In this document: positions 50,728 through 58,958 of the stretch, in pieces
How positions within the stretch are numbered: the first letter of the stretch is position 1
How the letters are laid out: every line of letters starts with the position of its first letter
From: Balneola sp.
GTDB taxonomy: Bacteria; Bacteroidota; Rhodothermia; Balneolales; Balneolaceae
Length of the DNA: 64,000 nucleotides
Assembly (NCBI GenBank): GCA_002696035.1
Contig: NZQV01000010.1
Location: forward strand, 682,001-746,000
Direction of reading: 5' to 3'
Program-made: the position numbers and the translations under genes
The notes under the pieces: model-generated
What the model was told of the DNA's origin: nothing
The model's database searches: none
Seen by the model: only the letters and a program-made list of their open reading frames with translations

Positions 50728-51111
50728 CTACTCTTCATCCTCCGCATTCACAAACTCAATACGATCTCTGTAGATAACCCCAACAATATTATCCCCGCCC
50801 GAGGCTGGAATGGCGGTTAGTGTGAAAGAATCTGTGCCTTCTTCAGAAATACTAAACTGACCTAGCTGATTATCCTCACTGATATTTAAATGCTCTAGAG
50901 AGATATTCTGGAAAGAATTTCCTCCTCCTCCCAAAGCTTTAATCTTAGAGTGATACATTGCAGCCAAACCCTGAGATTCAATCATCTTCACCTTGATCGA
51001 CTCATGATTAGAATTCATCCGAGTGTTTTCAAAAGTTGTAATTGCTACAACTGTTGCAATACCAACAACTATGGTCACTAACAAAATTAATAAAATTTGT
51101 TGCTGTCCCAT
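50728..51111 (-). CDS. pilin-like protein with MGQQQ start, second gene
   Basis: This 127-aa protein begins MGQQQILLILLVTIVVGIATVVAITTF. A 20-residue hydrophobic helix starts right after the N-terminal QQQ, as in type IV pilin-like subunits, and no longer leader is present. If cut, the likely site is after Gly2, leaving Gln at +1. Glu at +5 is absent. The mature region has a charged helix then LGGGGNSFQNISL and short strands, and an FTLTAIPASG stretch. It shares MGQQQ, the helix and LGGGG(N/K)SF with its upstream paralogue. A role as filament subunit for the operon at 32-42 kb is inference. Confidence 0.7.
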   Translation of the reverse strand: MGQQQILLILLVTIVVGIATVVAITTFENTRMNSNHESIKVKMIESQGLAAMYHSKIKALGGGGNSFQNISLEHLNISEDNQLGQFSISEEGTDSFTLTAIPASGGDNIVGVIYRDRIEFVNAEDEE

Positions 51112-51133
51112 ATGTACAAAATTTGAATTATAA

Positions 51134-51164
51134 GAAAAAAGCCTCTCTATGGTAGAGAGGCTTT
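51134..51164 (-). terminator. terminator between the two pilin-like genes
   Basis: On the minus strand AAAGCCTCTCTA pairs perfectly with TAGAGAGGCTTT (12 bp) across a 3-nt loop, followed by six U residues. It ends most transcripts of the upstream pilin-like gene, so the first gene should be expressed more than the second. Confidence 0.9.
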
Positions 51165-51194
51165 AAAATATACTTATAGATTAGATAGTATTAA

Positions 51195-51638
51195 TTAATC
51201 TACTGTACCGTCTTGGTCTCTATCGATACCATCTTTTCGCACATCCACTGCAAAAGAATTTGAAGCAGCACCTGTACTACCTTCTGTGTAACCATCACCA
51301 CTTGATGGATCAGCTGTTACGGTAAATGATGAATCACCTTTTGCGCTTAACTGGTAAGTACCATTTTCGTTGTAAGCAATGTCTCCACCACTTGTAATGG
51401 TTCCACCAAATGCCATGTCATTAAAGGTAATTCCTGTAAAAGATTTACCTCCTCCTCCAAGCATTCCTGGTTTCATATAGTATCCTTGCGCAGAAGATGC
51501 GATACTAGCTAAGTCATTGTTAACAGCATCCATGTTTGCCGATTCTGAAGCAGCTCCAAATGTGTTAATTGCCACAACCGTCGCAATACCTACGATGATT
51601 GTTACTAAAATTACGAGTAATAATTGTTGTTGACCCAT
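51195..51638 (-). CDS. pilin-like protein with MGQQQ start, major candidate
   Basis: This 147-aa protein starts MGQQQLLLVILVTIIVGIATVVAINTF, giving a long hydrophobic helix directly after Gln. The mature domain has a polar helix, LGGGGKSFTGITF, and strand-rich Gly/Ser/Thr sequence (GTYQLSAKGDSSFTV), with Asp-rich DRDQDGTVD at the end. TAGGAGATCA before the ATG is a strong ribosome site, unusual for this genome and consistent with high expression. It is first of two, with a terminator before the second gene. No prepilin peptidase is seen in the window. Confidence 0.75.
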   Translation of the reverse strand: MGQQQLLLVILVTIIVGIATVVAINTFGAASESANMDAVNNDLASIASSAQGYYMKPGMLGGGGKSFTGITFNDMAFGGTITSGGDIAYNENGTYQLSAKGDSSFTVTADPSSGDGYTEGSTGAASNSFAVDVRKDGIDRDQDGTVD

Positions 51639-51915
51639 GATGATCTCCTAGTTGTTGTGTTTTGTTTGTTTGTTAAACTGTTTGAATTTATTTCGATATC
51701 AATTTTGACAATTAATCTATCAAAATAAATTAGATTTTATTTAGTGTTTCTTCTTTGTCTGTCACGTTTACAAGAGTGACTGCATCCGTATTTGTTACAA
51801 AATTAACTTAATTAAAATTTTTTAATATTTGCAAGATGATTTTGTAAAACTAAAAACTCTAATGTTCTGAAGTATACGCATCAAACAGGAAAATGGATTT
51901 CTTTTCCTAAATTCT

Positions 51916-52629
51916 TCACATCGGTTCTACTTCCCCTCCCTTTGGCATCAGAATAATTTCTTCTGCTACACTTCTGCTGCTTAGCTGGGTGAGTGAAATA
52001 ATGAGCTTCCCAACGTCTTCCGGATCGATAAGCTTTTCAGGATCAATATCTACGCCTTCCCAGGAAGTGGAGTATGTTTGCCCCAGATTGATGGCTGTAA
52101 CGGCAATATTGGTTCCCATTAGTTCTTTTCGGAGTGAGCGGGTATATCCCAACAGTGCATGTTTTGACATAGAATATGCACCGCTATCTCCCAGTCCTTT
52201 TAAAGCTCCCATCGAAGAAATATTCACTATAAAACCCCGATCCTGATTTTTTAAGAAGGGTATAATGGCTTTTGTGAGATTAAAGGCTCCGAGGGCATTC
52301 ACTTTAAACTGGGACTCAAATTCCTCAATACTGGTTTCTTCTAAGGTTTTAAATAAAAATGATCCGGCATTATTAATGAGCATTGTGGGTGCATACTCTG
52401 CAAAGTCGAGAGCAGCAATTTGCTCCTCATCCGTTATATCTGCAGAGAGGGTCTCCACTTTTTTTGCTCCTTCTTTGAGACATACTTCTTTCGCATTCTT
52501 AAGTTCATCTTCATTCCGGGCCATCAAAACCAAGGAATGATCGGTTTCGCGGGCAAATACTTTTGCTATGGATAACCCAATGCCTTTACTGCCTCCGGTT
52601 ATGATCACAGCTCCTTTCTCAAATTTCAT
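51916..52629 (-). CDS. SDR-family oxidoreductase
   Basis: This 237-aa protein has the Rossmann motif TGGSKGIGLSIA (about 11-22), NNAGSFL, a catalytic Ser in ISSMGALKG and the active-site YSMSKHA. NADP or NAD-dependent reduction of a small carbonyl is the class function; substrate unknown. Its start overlaps the queE stop by one base (TAATG), so it is the third gene of the queD-queE operon. A link to pteridine metabolism is possible (sepiapterin reductase-like), but unproved. Confidence 0.87.
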   Translation of the reverse strand: MKFEKGAVIITGGSKGIGLSIAKVFARETDHSLVLMARNEDELKNAKEVCLKEGAKKVETLSADITDEEQIAALDFAEYAPTMLINNAGSFLFKTLEETSIEEFESQFKVNALGAFNLTKAIIPFLKNQDRGFIVNISSMGALKGLGDSGAYSMSKHALLGYTRSLRKELMGTNIAVTAINLGQTYSTSWEGVDIDPEKLIDPEDVGKLIISLTQLSSRSVAEEIILMPKGGEVEPM

Positions 52630-53276
52630 TACGGCACCTTCAAAAATTTATGTGTTTGCAGGCTAATTCCCCATTCAGGATTTTCCTTCACATAGTCCAC
52701 TATCAGGTCTACGGACTTTGGCGTTTCCCATTCGGGTTGAAGTAATAAACGGGTTCCCTCAGGACATTTTGCTGCATTTTCTTCTGCCCATTTCAGATCT
52801 TTGTTCGTCAGCACCACCACCTTTAATTCATCCACATAGGCAAACACTTCTTCTGTGGGTTTTTTAAATCGTTTTGGGGATAGCGTGATCCAATCCAGTT
52901 GTCCTGAGAGCGGAGAGGATCCACTAGTTTCGATGTGTGTTTGAAGTCCTGCTGACTTCAGTCCAAGCGTGAGCGGCAGCAGATCATGAAGCAACGGTTC
53001 GCCCCCGGTGATCACAACAAATGGGGCTTTACTCTGTTTTGCAGCATCCACTAATTCTCTTACCGTCAGTTTAGGATGGCCTTCTTCTTCCCAGCTATCC
53101 TTCACATCACACCACCAGCAATTTACATCACACCCCGCTGTTCTTATAAAATAGGATGATCGACCGGTATGAGCACCTTCCCCCTGAATGGTATAAAAAT
53201 GCTCCATTACAGGATATTCCACTTCCCAGATATCATTTTCAGCAATTATGTCGTTCTTTTGATCGGTTTTAAACAT
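52629..53276 (-). CDS. queE: 7-carboxy-7-deazaguanine synthase QueE
   Basis: This 215-aa protein is a radical-SAM enzyme with CDVNCWWCD (C-x3-C-x2-C) holding the [4Fe-4S] cluster and FVVITGGEPLL as the SAM-binding motif. FYTIQGEGAHTGRSSYFIR before it is the QueE substrate region. It converts 6-carboxytetrahydropterin to CDG in queuosine or 7-deazaguanine synthesis. It overlaps queD by eight bases. Confidence 0.93.
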   Translation of the reverse strand: MFKTDQKNDIIAENDIWEVEYPVMEHFYTIQGEGAHTGRSSYFIRTAGCDVNCWWCDVKDSWEEEGHPKLTVRELVDAAKQSKAPFVVITGGEPLLHDLLPLTLGLKSAGLQTHIETSGSSPLSGQLDWITLSPKRFKKPTEEVFAYVDELKVVVLTNKDLKWAEENAAKCPEGTRLLLQPEWETPKSVDLIVDYVKENPEWGISLQTHKFLKVP

Positions 53277-53658
53277 CTTTATCAGTGTATTCTACCCAGC
53301 TTGTTTCTGTTTCCCAGACGGTTACGGTCAGCTCTATGCCATCAGGAATGCGGCTTTTTGTTTCTTTATGAATGAATTCTGCAATCCGCTCAGCGGTAGT
53401 ATTCTCAGGCATCAATTCGTTCAAAAACCCGTGATCGAAGCCTCCTTTTTCAGAATCTTTGGCCGCCCATTTCAGCTCTTTGAAATCGCATACCATATCC
53501 GGTGTTTCCAGATATTGGGATGGATTCAGCTTATTGGATTTTGCGGTCATCTTAACTCGGTACGAGTGTCCATGCATGCGGCCACATTTGCCGTCATAAC
53601 CATCAATGAAATGAGCAGCATCAAACTTAAACTCTGTATGTAATGTCCAGGTAGGCAT
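53269..53658 (-). CDS. queD: 6-carboxytetrahydropterin synthase QueD
   Basis: This 129-aa protein has the QueD signature CGRMHGHSYRV (zinc His and catalytic Cys), FDAAHFIDG with another zinc His, and VCDFKELK. It supplies QueE's substrate. It is first in the queD-queE-SDR operon. Confidence 0.93.
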   Translation of the reverse strand: MPTWTLHTEFKFDAAHFIDGYDGKCGRMHGHSYRVKMTAKSNKLNPSQYLETPDMVCDFKELKWAAKDSEKGGFDHGFLNELMPENTTAERIAEFIHKETKSRIPDGIELTVTVWETETSWVEYTDKDV

Positions 53659-53704
53659 TCGGAAATCGGGATTTTTAATATCTGGAATTTGAAACTTGTG
53701 TCAA

Positions 53705-53731
53705 TAAAAAAAGCCACGTTTGTGGCGTGGC
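53705..53731 (-). terminator. terminator after the thioredoxin-like gene
   Basis: On the minus strand GCCACG and CGTGGC pair around a 7-nt loop, followed by seven U residues. It lies between the thioredoxin-like gene and queD, so the two are transcribed separately. Confidence 0.85.
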
Positions 53732-53757
53732 TCTAAATTACGGGTTTTTAAGCAAAA

Positions 53758-54363
53758 TTACTCACTGCGCTTTATGCCACATCCAGAGAGCTTAGATTGT
53801 TGTATGGGAATGTCTTCCCCGTTGGCAATGGCATTCAGTGCATCTTCCAAAAAGTTTTTCTGGGTTGAATTTGCGTCGTCAGCATTGTCATCGATGGCAC
53901 CATGGTAAACCAGGATGCTATTTCCATCAAAAAGGAAAACTTCGGGCGTGCGCGTAGCTCCAAATGCATCAGCAATTATGTGGTCTTCATCTAATGCATA
54001 GGTGAAATTATATCCCTGTTTTTGAGCCCTTCTGCGCATGTCATCTAAGGATTCTCCCCTACTGCGGATCCTCTCGTTCGGATTCAATACAATCATTCCA
54101 ACATCATTTATATTGGCCAGGGTTGATATGAAATTATACCGATCTTCCCATTTAGCTACCCAGGGACAAGTATTGCTGCTGAAGATCACCAACAAGCCAT
54201 TAGTATCTTTTTTCTGTTCTAAGGTCCAGGTTCTCCCGGAAGTATCCTCAATTTCCTGACCTGCAGCTTGTAACTGAGCTCCAATTCTAAGAGCTGTTTG
54301 TGCCTGGACGGTAAGAGTTCCCAAAAGACAAATTAATACGGACAGCTGAATTTTTTTCATCAT
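53758..54363 (-). CDS. secreted thioredoxin-fold protein (AhpC/TSA type)
   Basis: An ATG at 54363 is preferred over a TTG at 54372. A signal peptide (MMKKIQLSVLICLLGTLTVQAQ) is followed by a thioredoxin fold with LLVIFSSNTCPWVAKWEDRY. Only one Cys lies at the CxxC site (T-C-P-W), and no CxxC partner, so simple disulfide exchange is unlikely. It resembles the periplasmic redoxin or thiol peroxidase-like proteins. Role unknown. Length is about 201 aa. Confidence 0.78.
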   Translation of the reverse strand: MMKKIQLSVLICLLGTLTVQAQTALRIGAQLQAAGQEIEDTSGRTWTLEQKKDTNGLLVIFSSNTCPWVAKWEDRYNFISTLANINDVGMIVLNPNERIRSRGESLDDMRRRAQKQGYNFTYALDEDHIIADAFGATRTPEVFLFDGNSILVYHGAIDDNADDANSTQKNFLEDALNAIANGEDIPIQQSKLSGCGIKRSE

Positions 54364-54456
54364 CTGAATCAAATATTGTACAAATTTTGTGTCGGTTTAA
54401 TTATACACAATGGAGCGGGTAAGTGCACTTCGGTTTTGGGGTGAACCAATTTGATC

Positions 54457-54798
54457 TCAATTATCCAATATGGATGGATCCCAAAAGTGTTTTTCCATGT
54501 CAACAGTATATTCTTCAGAAAATGTAACCCCTTCTTGGGTAAGACGTTCACGCATGGAATCGCCTTCAAAATAAGCGCGGCCTGTAAGTTGCCCCAACCT
54601 GTTTAAAACACGGTGTGCAGGAATTTCAAATCCCAGCTCCTCCGTTTGATAATTATTCAGGGCGTAACCGACCATCCGGGCTCCCGACTTCACCCCCAGA
54701 TATCCGGCAATAGCGCCATATGAAGTCACTTTCCCATAAGGGATCTCGGCAACCACATTATACACCCGGTCATAGAAATCTGCTGTGGAAGACTTCAT
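54457..54798 (-). CDS. alkyltransferase-like protein (ATL)
   Basis: This 113-aa protein matches the DNA-binding domain of O6-alkylguanine transferase: VAEIPYGKVTSYGAIAGYLG, RMVGYALNNY, then PAHRVLNRLGQLTG. The active-site Cys of PCHR is Ala, so it cannot accept alkyl groups. ATL proteins bind O6-alkylguanine and recruit nucleotide excision repair. The start overlaps the upstream stop by four bases. Confidence 0.88.
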   Translation of the reverse strand: MKSSTADFYDRVYNVVAEIPYGKVTSYGAIAGYLGVKSGARMVGYALNNYQTEELGFEIPAHRVLNRLGQLTGRAYFEGDSMRERLTQEGVTFSEEYTVDMEKHFWDPSILDN

Positions 54799-55655
54799 CT
54801 CGACAATAACTTTTTGATCTCATCATGAGCTGCAGTCCACTCATCCTTCCTTTTTACGATATCCAGGGCTCTGTATCCCAGCATTTTATAAATCCTGAGA
54901 ACCTCAGAATTTCCTTCAAGCTTTGCCATATGGTCACGAATGGTTTCCAAATCACCCCGTACAACAGGTCCGGTTAGAGCCTCTTCTGTGCCCAGCTCGC
55001 TGACATTATTAAGTGTATTTTGCATAAGCGATGAAAGCGCCTTTAGAGCTTTATCTTCTGGAATATTCCCCATTGCAGAAATAGTTGCAGCAAGATCAGC
55101 CAGCACAACCAGGTAATTTGAAGCCACCACTGCCGATACATGTAACAATGATTTCGCTTCCGGTTCAACCCGAAAAGTAAAACTTCCCAAAGTATCTGCT
55201 ATGTTCTCGAGCATTGCGACCACTGCCTCATCCCCTTCCACATCAAACCAAACCTCTTTAAGATCTTTTGTTTTTGGAGTGATGGATCTCATGGGATGAA
55301 AAGAGGCAACCTGAGCTCCTTTTTTCTGAAGTGGCTTCAAAATTTCAGAACTTAGCGTACCTGAGCAATGCACAAAGAATTTCCCTACAAAAGTAGATCT
55401 AATTTGAGCAAGATTTGCAGCGATCTCCGGAATAGCATCATCTGAAGAAGTAAGGAAGATAAGCTCCCCCAACGCCTCTTCATTCTGAGGAAGTCCGGTT
55501 TCAAATACCGTATTTGGGTATGACTTGCTAAAAGACTCTGACACTCCTGAACGATTGTATACGGAACGAACCGGATAATCCTGATCAACAAGAGCATTCA
55601 GAAAGGCTGTCCCCACACGTCCAAGTCCTATGATGGAAATACGGGGCTTTTTCAT
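54795..55655 (-). CDS. DUF2520/Rossmann oxidoreductase-like protein
   Basis: This 286-aa protein starts with an NAD(P)-binding motif ISIIGLGRVGTAFL and continues with FLTSSDDAIPEIA, FVHCSGTLSSEIL and ASFHPMRSITP, as in the DUF2520 family. A C-terminal helical domain (LLHVSAVVASNYLVVLADLA) follows. The architecture resembles pyrroline-5-carboxylate or ketopantoate reductase. Substrate unknown. It is coupled to the ATL gene. Confidence 0.84.
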   Translation of the reverse strand: MKKPRISIIGLGRVGTAFLNALVDQDYPVRSVYNRSGVSESFSKSYPNTVFETGLPQNEEALGELIFLTSSDDAIPEIAANLAQIRSTFVGKFFVHCSGTLSSEILKPLQKKGAQVASFHPMRSITPKTKDLKEVWFDVEGDEAVVAMLENIADTLGSFTFRVEPEAKSLLHVSAVVASNYLVVLADLAATISAMGNIPEDKALKALSSLMQNTLNNVSELGTEEALTGPVVRGDLETIRDHMAKLEGNSEVLRIYKMLGYRALDIVKRKDEWTAAHDEIKKLLSR

Positions 55656-55656
55656 C

Positions 55657-56409
55657 TCAAACTACCTGATGTTGTTTTTGAATGGCATACCCACAAATGT
55701 GCTTGGCCGATTCTATATGATCCAGAAATTCTACGTTGTATCCCCACGAACGGGCCACCATAATTCCACTCATAAAAGCCCGGGCGCCTTCCACCGTTTT
55801 CTCGTTGCTGTTGAGATAATGCAACAAACCGGATTCCTTGTTATCAAGGATAAGTGCCCGAAGTTTTTCAAGCTCCTCTGGACTGGATGCCGGCACATCA
55901 CAGCAAAAAACTATGAGTGCATTTTTATGAAGCAGAAGTTCATCAAGTGTGAAGGCTAGTTCGCGTACAATGGCGGGATCGTAATCTCCGATCTGCAGAC
56001 TTACCACATCAAAATCATCGAAGCAGGCCTGGAGAACCGGAAGCTGCGTATACAGGCTCATTTCCCTGCTGTACCCTTCATCGGCTATAAAAAAATCATC
56101 TTCTTCATCGCAAAACTCGTTGCGGAGGTAGTCGTTTACCGGAACCTCGCCAAAACGTGATTCAAAGGTGGTATTAGACGGCATGGCCAGTTTCTTTTGT
56201 AAATGCCCGGTGTAAGATTCGATCACCACCACCGTATCGAATGACTGGTTTATCACTGTTTTGTAGGCCGTGCAAACTTCCCCAAAGTTATTTTCGTCCA
56301 GATTGTTAGGCACAAAAAGCATGCGGACCTGGTCATCCAGCTTATTTAAATGCGGAGCCTGTTTAATGTGATCTTGAATCTCTTTTTTAGAAAGGTTTTG
56401 AACGTCCAT
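55657..56409 (-). CDS. Memo-like (AmmeMemoRadiSam B) protein lacking metal ligands
   Basis: The ATG at 56409 is preferred to a TTG at 56436, giving 250 aa. The order of segments matches the MEMO1/AmmeMemoRadiSam B fold: VVVIESYTGHL, TTFESRFGEVPVND, REMSLYTQLPVLQACF, and a C-terminal GARAFMSGIMVARSWGYN. The histidines expected after GPN, in EHSLE and in DFSHY are replaced, so the metal site is lost. Assignment is by eye. It is coupled to the DUF2520 gene (one-base gap). Confidence 0.6.
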   Translation of the reverse strand: MDVQNLSKKEIQDHIKQAPHLNKLDDQVRMLFVPNNLDENNFGEVCTAYKTVINQSFDTVVVIESYTGHLQKKLAMPSNTTFESRFGEVPVNDYLRNEFCDEEDDFFIADEGYSREMSLYTQLPVLQACFDDFDVVSLQIGDYDPAIVRELAFTLDELLLHKNALIVFCCDVPASSPEELEKLRALILDNKESGLLHYLNSNEKTVEGARAFMSGIMVARSWGYNVEFLDHIESAKHICGYAIQKQHQVV

Positions 56410-56515
56410 AATGCTGATCTGAAGATGATGATACAAATACTAAAAAAGCCCAAAGAAATCTTTCCTTATTCCCGTAGGAATGATTTCTCTGAGCTTTCGC
56501 GATATTGAATCAAAT

Positions 56516-57148
56516 TTATTTGCTTTGATAAGCTAATGCTATCTGATGATTTAGTTGCCTGAAACTACAAATTTCAAATAAATATTCATTGTTAAATCTT
56601 ACAGAAAAGCGGTTTTTTTCTTTTTTGTGGATTTGAACCTCATTAAGATTTGTCCGCAGTCCCGTACCCAGGCATTTAACCGCGGCTTCTTTTATAGTCC
56701 ATAATTTTACAGGCTCCTCTTTGCTGAGTTGAGCTTGTTCCTGTGTACTTAATATCCGCTTAAGAACTTTTGGGTTGACCTCCCTTTGAACCTGTTCTGC
56801 ATCAATACCAAGATCCAGGCTTTCTGATATAGCACAAAAAACATGACTTGGTGTGTGCGAAAAGCTAACAAACGCCTGTTCCCCTGCTAGTTCAAAAAAT
56901 GGTTTCCCATCCTGATGCTTCAAGAGCTGAACCTGTGAAAGATCAAGCGCTGAACGATCGATCAAAAAATTAAATAAATACCTTGCTGTAAGGTATTCTG
57001 ATTTTCTTTTGGGGTGATGAAATGCCTGATATTTCTTGAGTTCTGCCTCACCAAGAAGATCATCAGAAAGGTCATCCTTGATGCGGGAACACCCAAGAAT
57101 GATCTCTTCAGGCCAAAATTCGATCTGTTGGGTATCTATAATCTGCAT
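56516..57148 (-). CDS. 4'-phosphopantetheinyl transferase (Sfp type)
   Basis: An ATG at 57148 (MQIIDTQQIEFW) is preferred to a TTG at 57163, giving 210 aa. Sfp motifs are KPFFELAGEQAFVSFSHT (FxxSHT), LGIDAEQVQRE (metal Asp/Glu) and WTIKEAAVKCLG (catalytic KEA). It attaches phosphopantetheine to carrier proteins. It is a single gene; carrier targets are not in the window. Confidence 0.9.
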   Translation of the reverse strand: MQIIDTQQIEFWPEEIILGCSRIKDDLSDDLLGEAELKKYQAFHHPKRKSEYLTARYLFNFLIDRSALDLSQVQLLKHQDGKPFFELAGEQAFVSFSHTPSHVFCAISESLDLGIDAEQVQREVNPKVLKRILSTQEQAQLSKEEPVKLWTIKEAAVKCLGTGLRTNLNEVQIHKKEKNRFSVRFNNEYLFEICSFRQLNHQIALAYQSK

Positions 57149-57342
57149 ACAGGAAGGTATCAATTTTAATCACAGAAGAGAAAGTGAGAATAGAGAAGCA
57201 AAAAATGGCGGAGAGAAGGATTTCCCGCAAAAGTGTCCTCTTTGTCTATTCGAGGTGAAAGCGGGACAAGCTTCTCATCCCTCCTTTCTTTTGTAAACAA
57301 AACACCAATCGGTTGATGAGCAGTAGTAGTTATTATTAAATG

Positions 57343-57431
57343 CGGAGAGGGAGGGATTCGAACCCTCGGTACCCCGTAAGGGGCACACTCGCTTTCCAGG
57401 CGAGCCCGTTCGACCGCTCTGGCACCTCTCC
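57343..57431 (-). tRNA. tRNA-Ser (anticodon GGA)
   Basis: On the minus strand GGAGAGG pairs with CCTCTCC, followed by discriminator G. The anticodon stem-loop CTCGC-CTGGAAA-GCGAG gives anticodon GGA, the long variable arm (GTGTGCCCCTTACGGGGTAC) marks a class II tRNA, and the T arm AGGG-TTCGAAT-CCCT is intact. CCA is not encoded. 89 nt. Confidence 0.95.
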
Positions 57432-57555
57432 GTTTAAAATGATGAATAGCCCGTCGAAGGGCGCCTAAGATAGAAGTATTTCAACCTTATATCAACGGCA
57501 TTTGAGTATTGATTTCAAATAAATGAATTTAATCAGATCAAGAGTAGAATAGTAT

Positions 57556-58233
57556 TCAAAAACCAATTCTAAATGTATTGACCACATAGGTTCTTACCGG
57601 TTTCCCATCATCTCTGGCAGGTGAAAATCTCCATTTTGAGGCTGCTTCTGTCACTGCCTGCATTAACCCAAACCCAATTTCATTTACTGTTTCGTAGGTT
57701 GCTCCATCATAAACACGAATTTCTGAGATAAAGAAGTCTTCCACATTTCCATTGGTGCCAACTAAAAATGTAACCTCAATGAGTGCTTTCACGTCTGCAC
57801 GCTTGGCTGCTGACGGAATAGTTGGCTCTACAATGCGTACCAAACCGGCCGGCTGCTGTGGACTTCCCACGATCTCTCCTTCTCCTTCAGTTTCCGCTGT
57901 CCCCTGTTCACCGGTGGCATCATAGCGGGTAAAAATTTCATCGAATTCGGGAAAGTCTATTTCTTCTTCAATGATCTCATCATTGGGAACGGGTACAGGC
58001 ACAATGGGTTTGGGCGGAGCCGCAGGAGCAGTGGTTTGTTTGGTGATGATGGCATTTTCAACGTAGGTGACTTCATCAGTAAAGGTATCCTCGTATTCTC
58101 TGTTGGGTTGAGGCTGTTCCGGCCATAATCTAACCACTCCGATCAAAAATAATTCCGCACAAATAAGACAAAGCATGATCCGATGTTCATGGTCAAGTTC
58201 ATCATAGTAGATATCACGGATCTTTTTGATCAA
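57556..58233 (-). CDS. TonB-like energy transducer
   Basis: This 225-aa protein has one N-terminal membrane helix (about 20-37), a Pro/Glu-rich periplasmic linker (PAAPPKPIVPVPVPN, about 70-85), and a C-terminal TonB domain (about 135-225; VKALIEVTFLVGTNGNVEDF, then AASKWRFSPARDDGKPVRT). It transmits proton-motive force to outer-membrane receptors. It starts at TTG, overlapping plsC by four bases (TTGA), and is last in the operon from crtB. No ExbB/ExbD genes are visible. Confidence 0.87.
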   Translation of the reverse strand: MIKKIRDIYYDELDHEHRIMLCLICAELFLIGVVRLWPEQPQPNREYEDTFTDEVTYVENAIITKQTTAPAAPPKPIVPVPVPNDEIIEEEIDFPEFDEIFTRYDATGEQGTAETEGEGEIVGSPQQPAGLVRIVEPTIPSAAKRADVKALIEVTFLVGTNGNVEDFFISEIRVYDGATYETVNEIGFGLMQAVTEAASKWRFSPARDDGKPVRTYVVNTFRIGF

Positions 58234-58958
58234 GTTTTTCTCAATTCTTTTAAATGGTGTTCCATAATGTCCCGGGTATGATCCTTTAGCTCTTTCATTC
58301 CATCGAAGTTGGAGGGATCAATGGGATCCAGCACCTTCAGCTTAAACTGTACATTTGGGTTTAGTTTGGAGGAAGATGGGGGCATGGCTTTGAAACCGCC
58401 ATCTATTACCATCGGTTGTAATGTGAAGCCATGTTCCTGTGCCAGAAGAAATGGTCCGTTCTTAAACGATTTCAGTTCCCCATCCATTGTGCGGGTTCCT
58501 TCAGGAAATATCATTACCGGAACAAGATCTTTTAATGGCTGCACCAGATTCTCAAGTTTTTTGAGAGCTGTCTTACTTTTTCGGTTGATGGTAAGGTGCC
58601 CGGTTAGCCATACCAACCATCCCATTACAGGAATGTAGGTAAGACTTCTTTTGGATACCCACTTCATTTTCCAGGGAAGATGATAGATCAGTACCATATC
58701 CAAAAAACTTTGATGGTTGGAGACAAAAACAGTTGGTTGTGAGGGATCAAACTTCTCTAAGCCTTCAAACTGTCTCTTCCAGCCAGGACTCGCCATCATC
58801 ATAAAACGAGCCATAATAGATAGTGTGAAATTTGGAGCTTTTCGATATCTGTCAAAGGGAAAAGTAATCAGAAAAACCAACGAGATGATCACAAAAAAGA
58901 CCAAGAACAGAAGTGAAAAATAAGTAAAAACAAAAATGCTAAATAAAGTGCGAACCAT
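58230..58958 (-). CDS. plsC: 1-acyl-sn-glycerol-3-phosphate acyltransferase
   Basis: This 242-aa protein has an N-terminal membrane helix (about 6-30), NHQSFLD (HX4D), INRKSKTALKKL, FPEGTRTMDGEL and a final PMVIDGG. Length and motif order are those of PlsC. It makes phosphatidic acid. Its start overlaps the murQ stop by one base. Confidence 0.92.
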   Translation of the reverse strand: MVRTLFSIFVFTYFSLLFLVFFVIISLVFLITFPFDRYRKAPNFTLSIMARFMMMASPGWKRQFEGLEKFDPSQPTVFVSNHQSFLDMVLIYHLPWKMKWVSKRSLTYIPVMGWLVWLTGHLTINRKSKTALKKLENLVQPLKDLVPVMIFPEGTRTMDGELKSFKNGPFLLAQEHGFTLQPMVIDGGFKAMPPSSSKLNPNVQFKLKVLDPIDPSNFDGMKELKDHTRDIMEHHLKELRKT

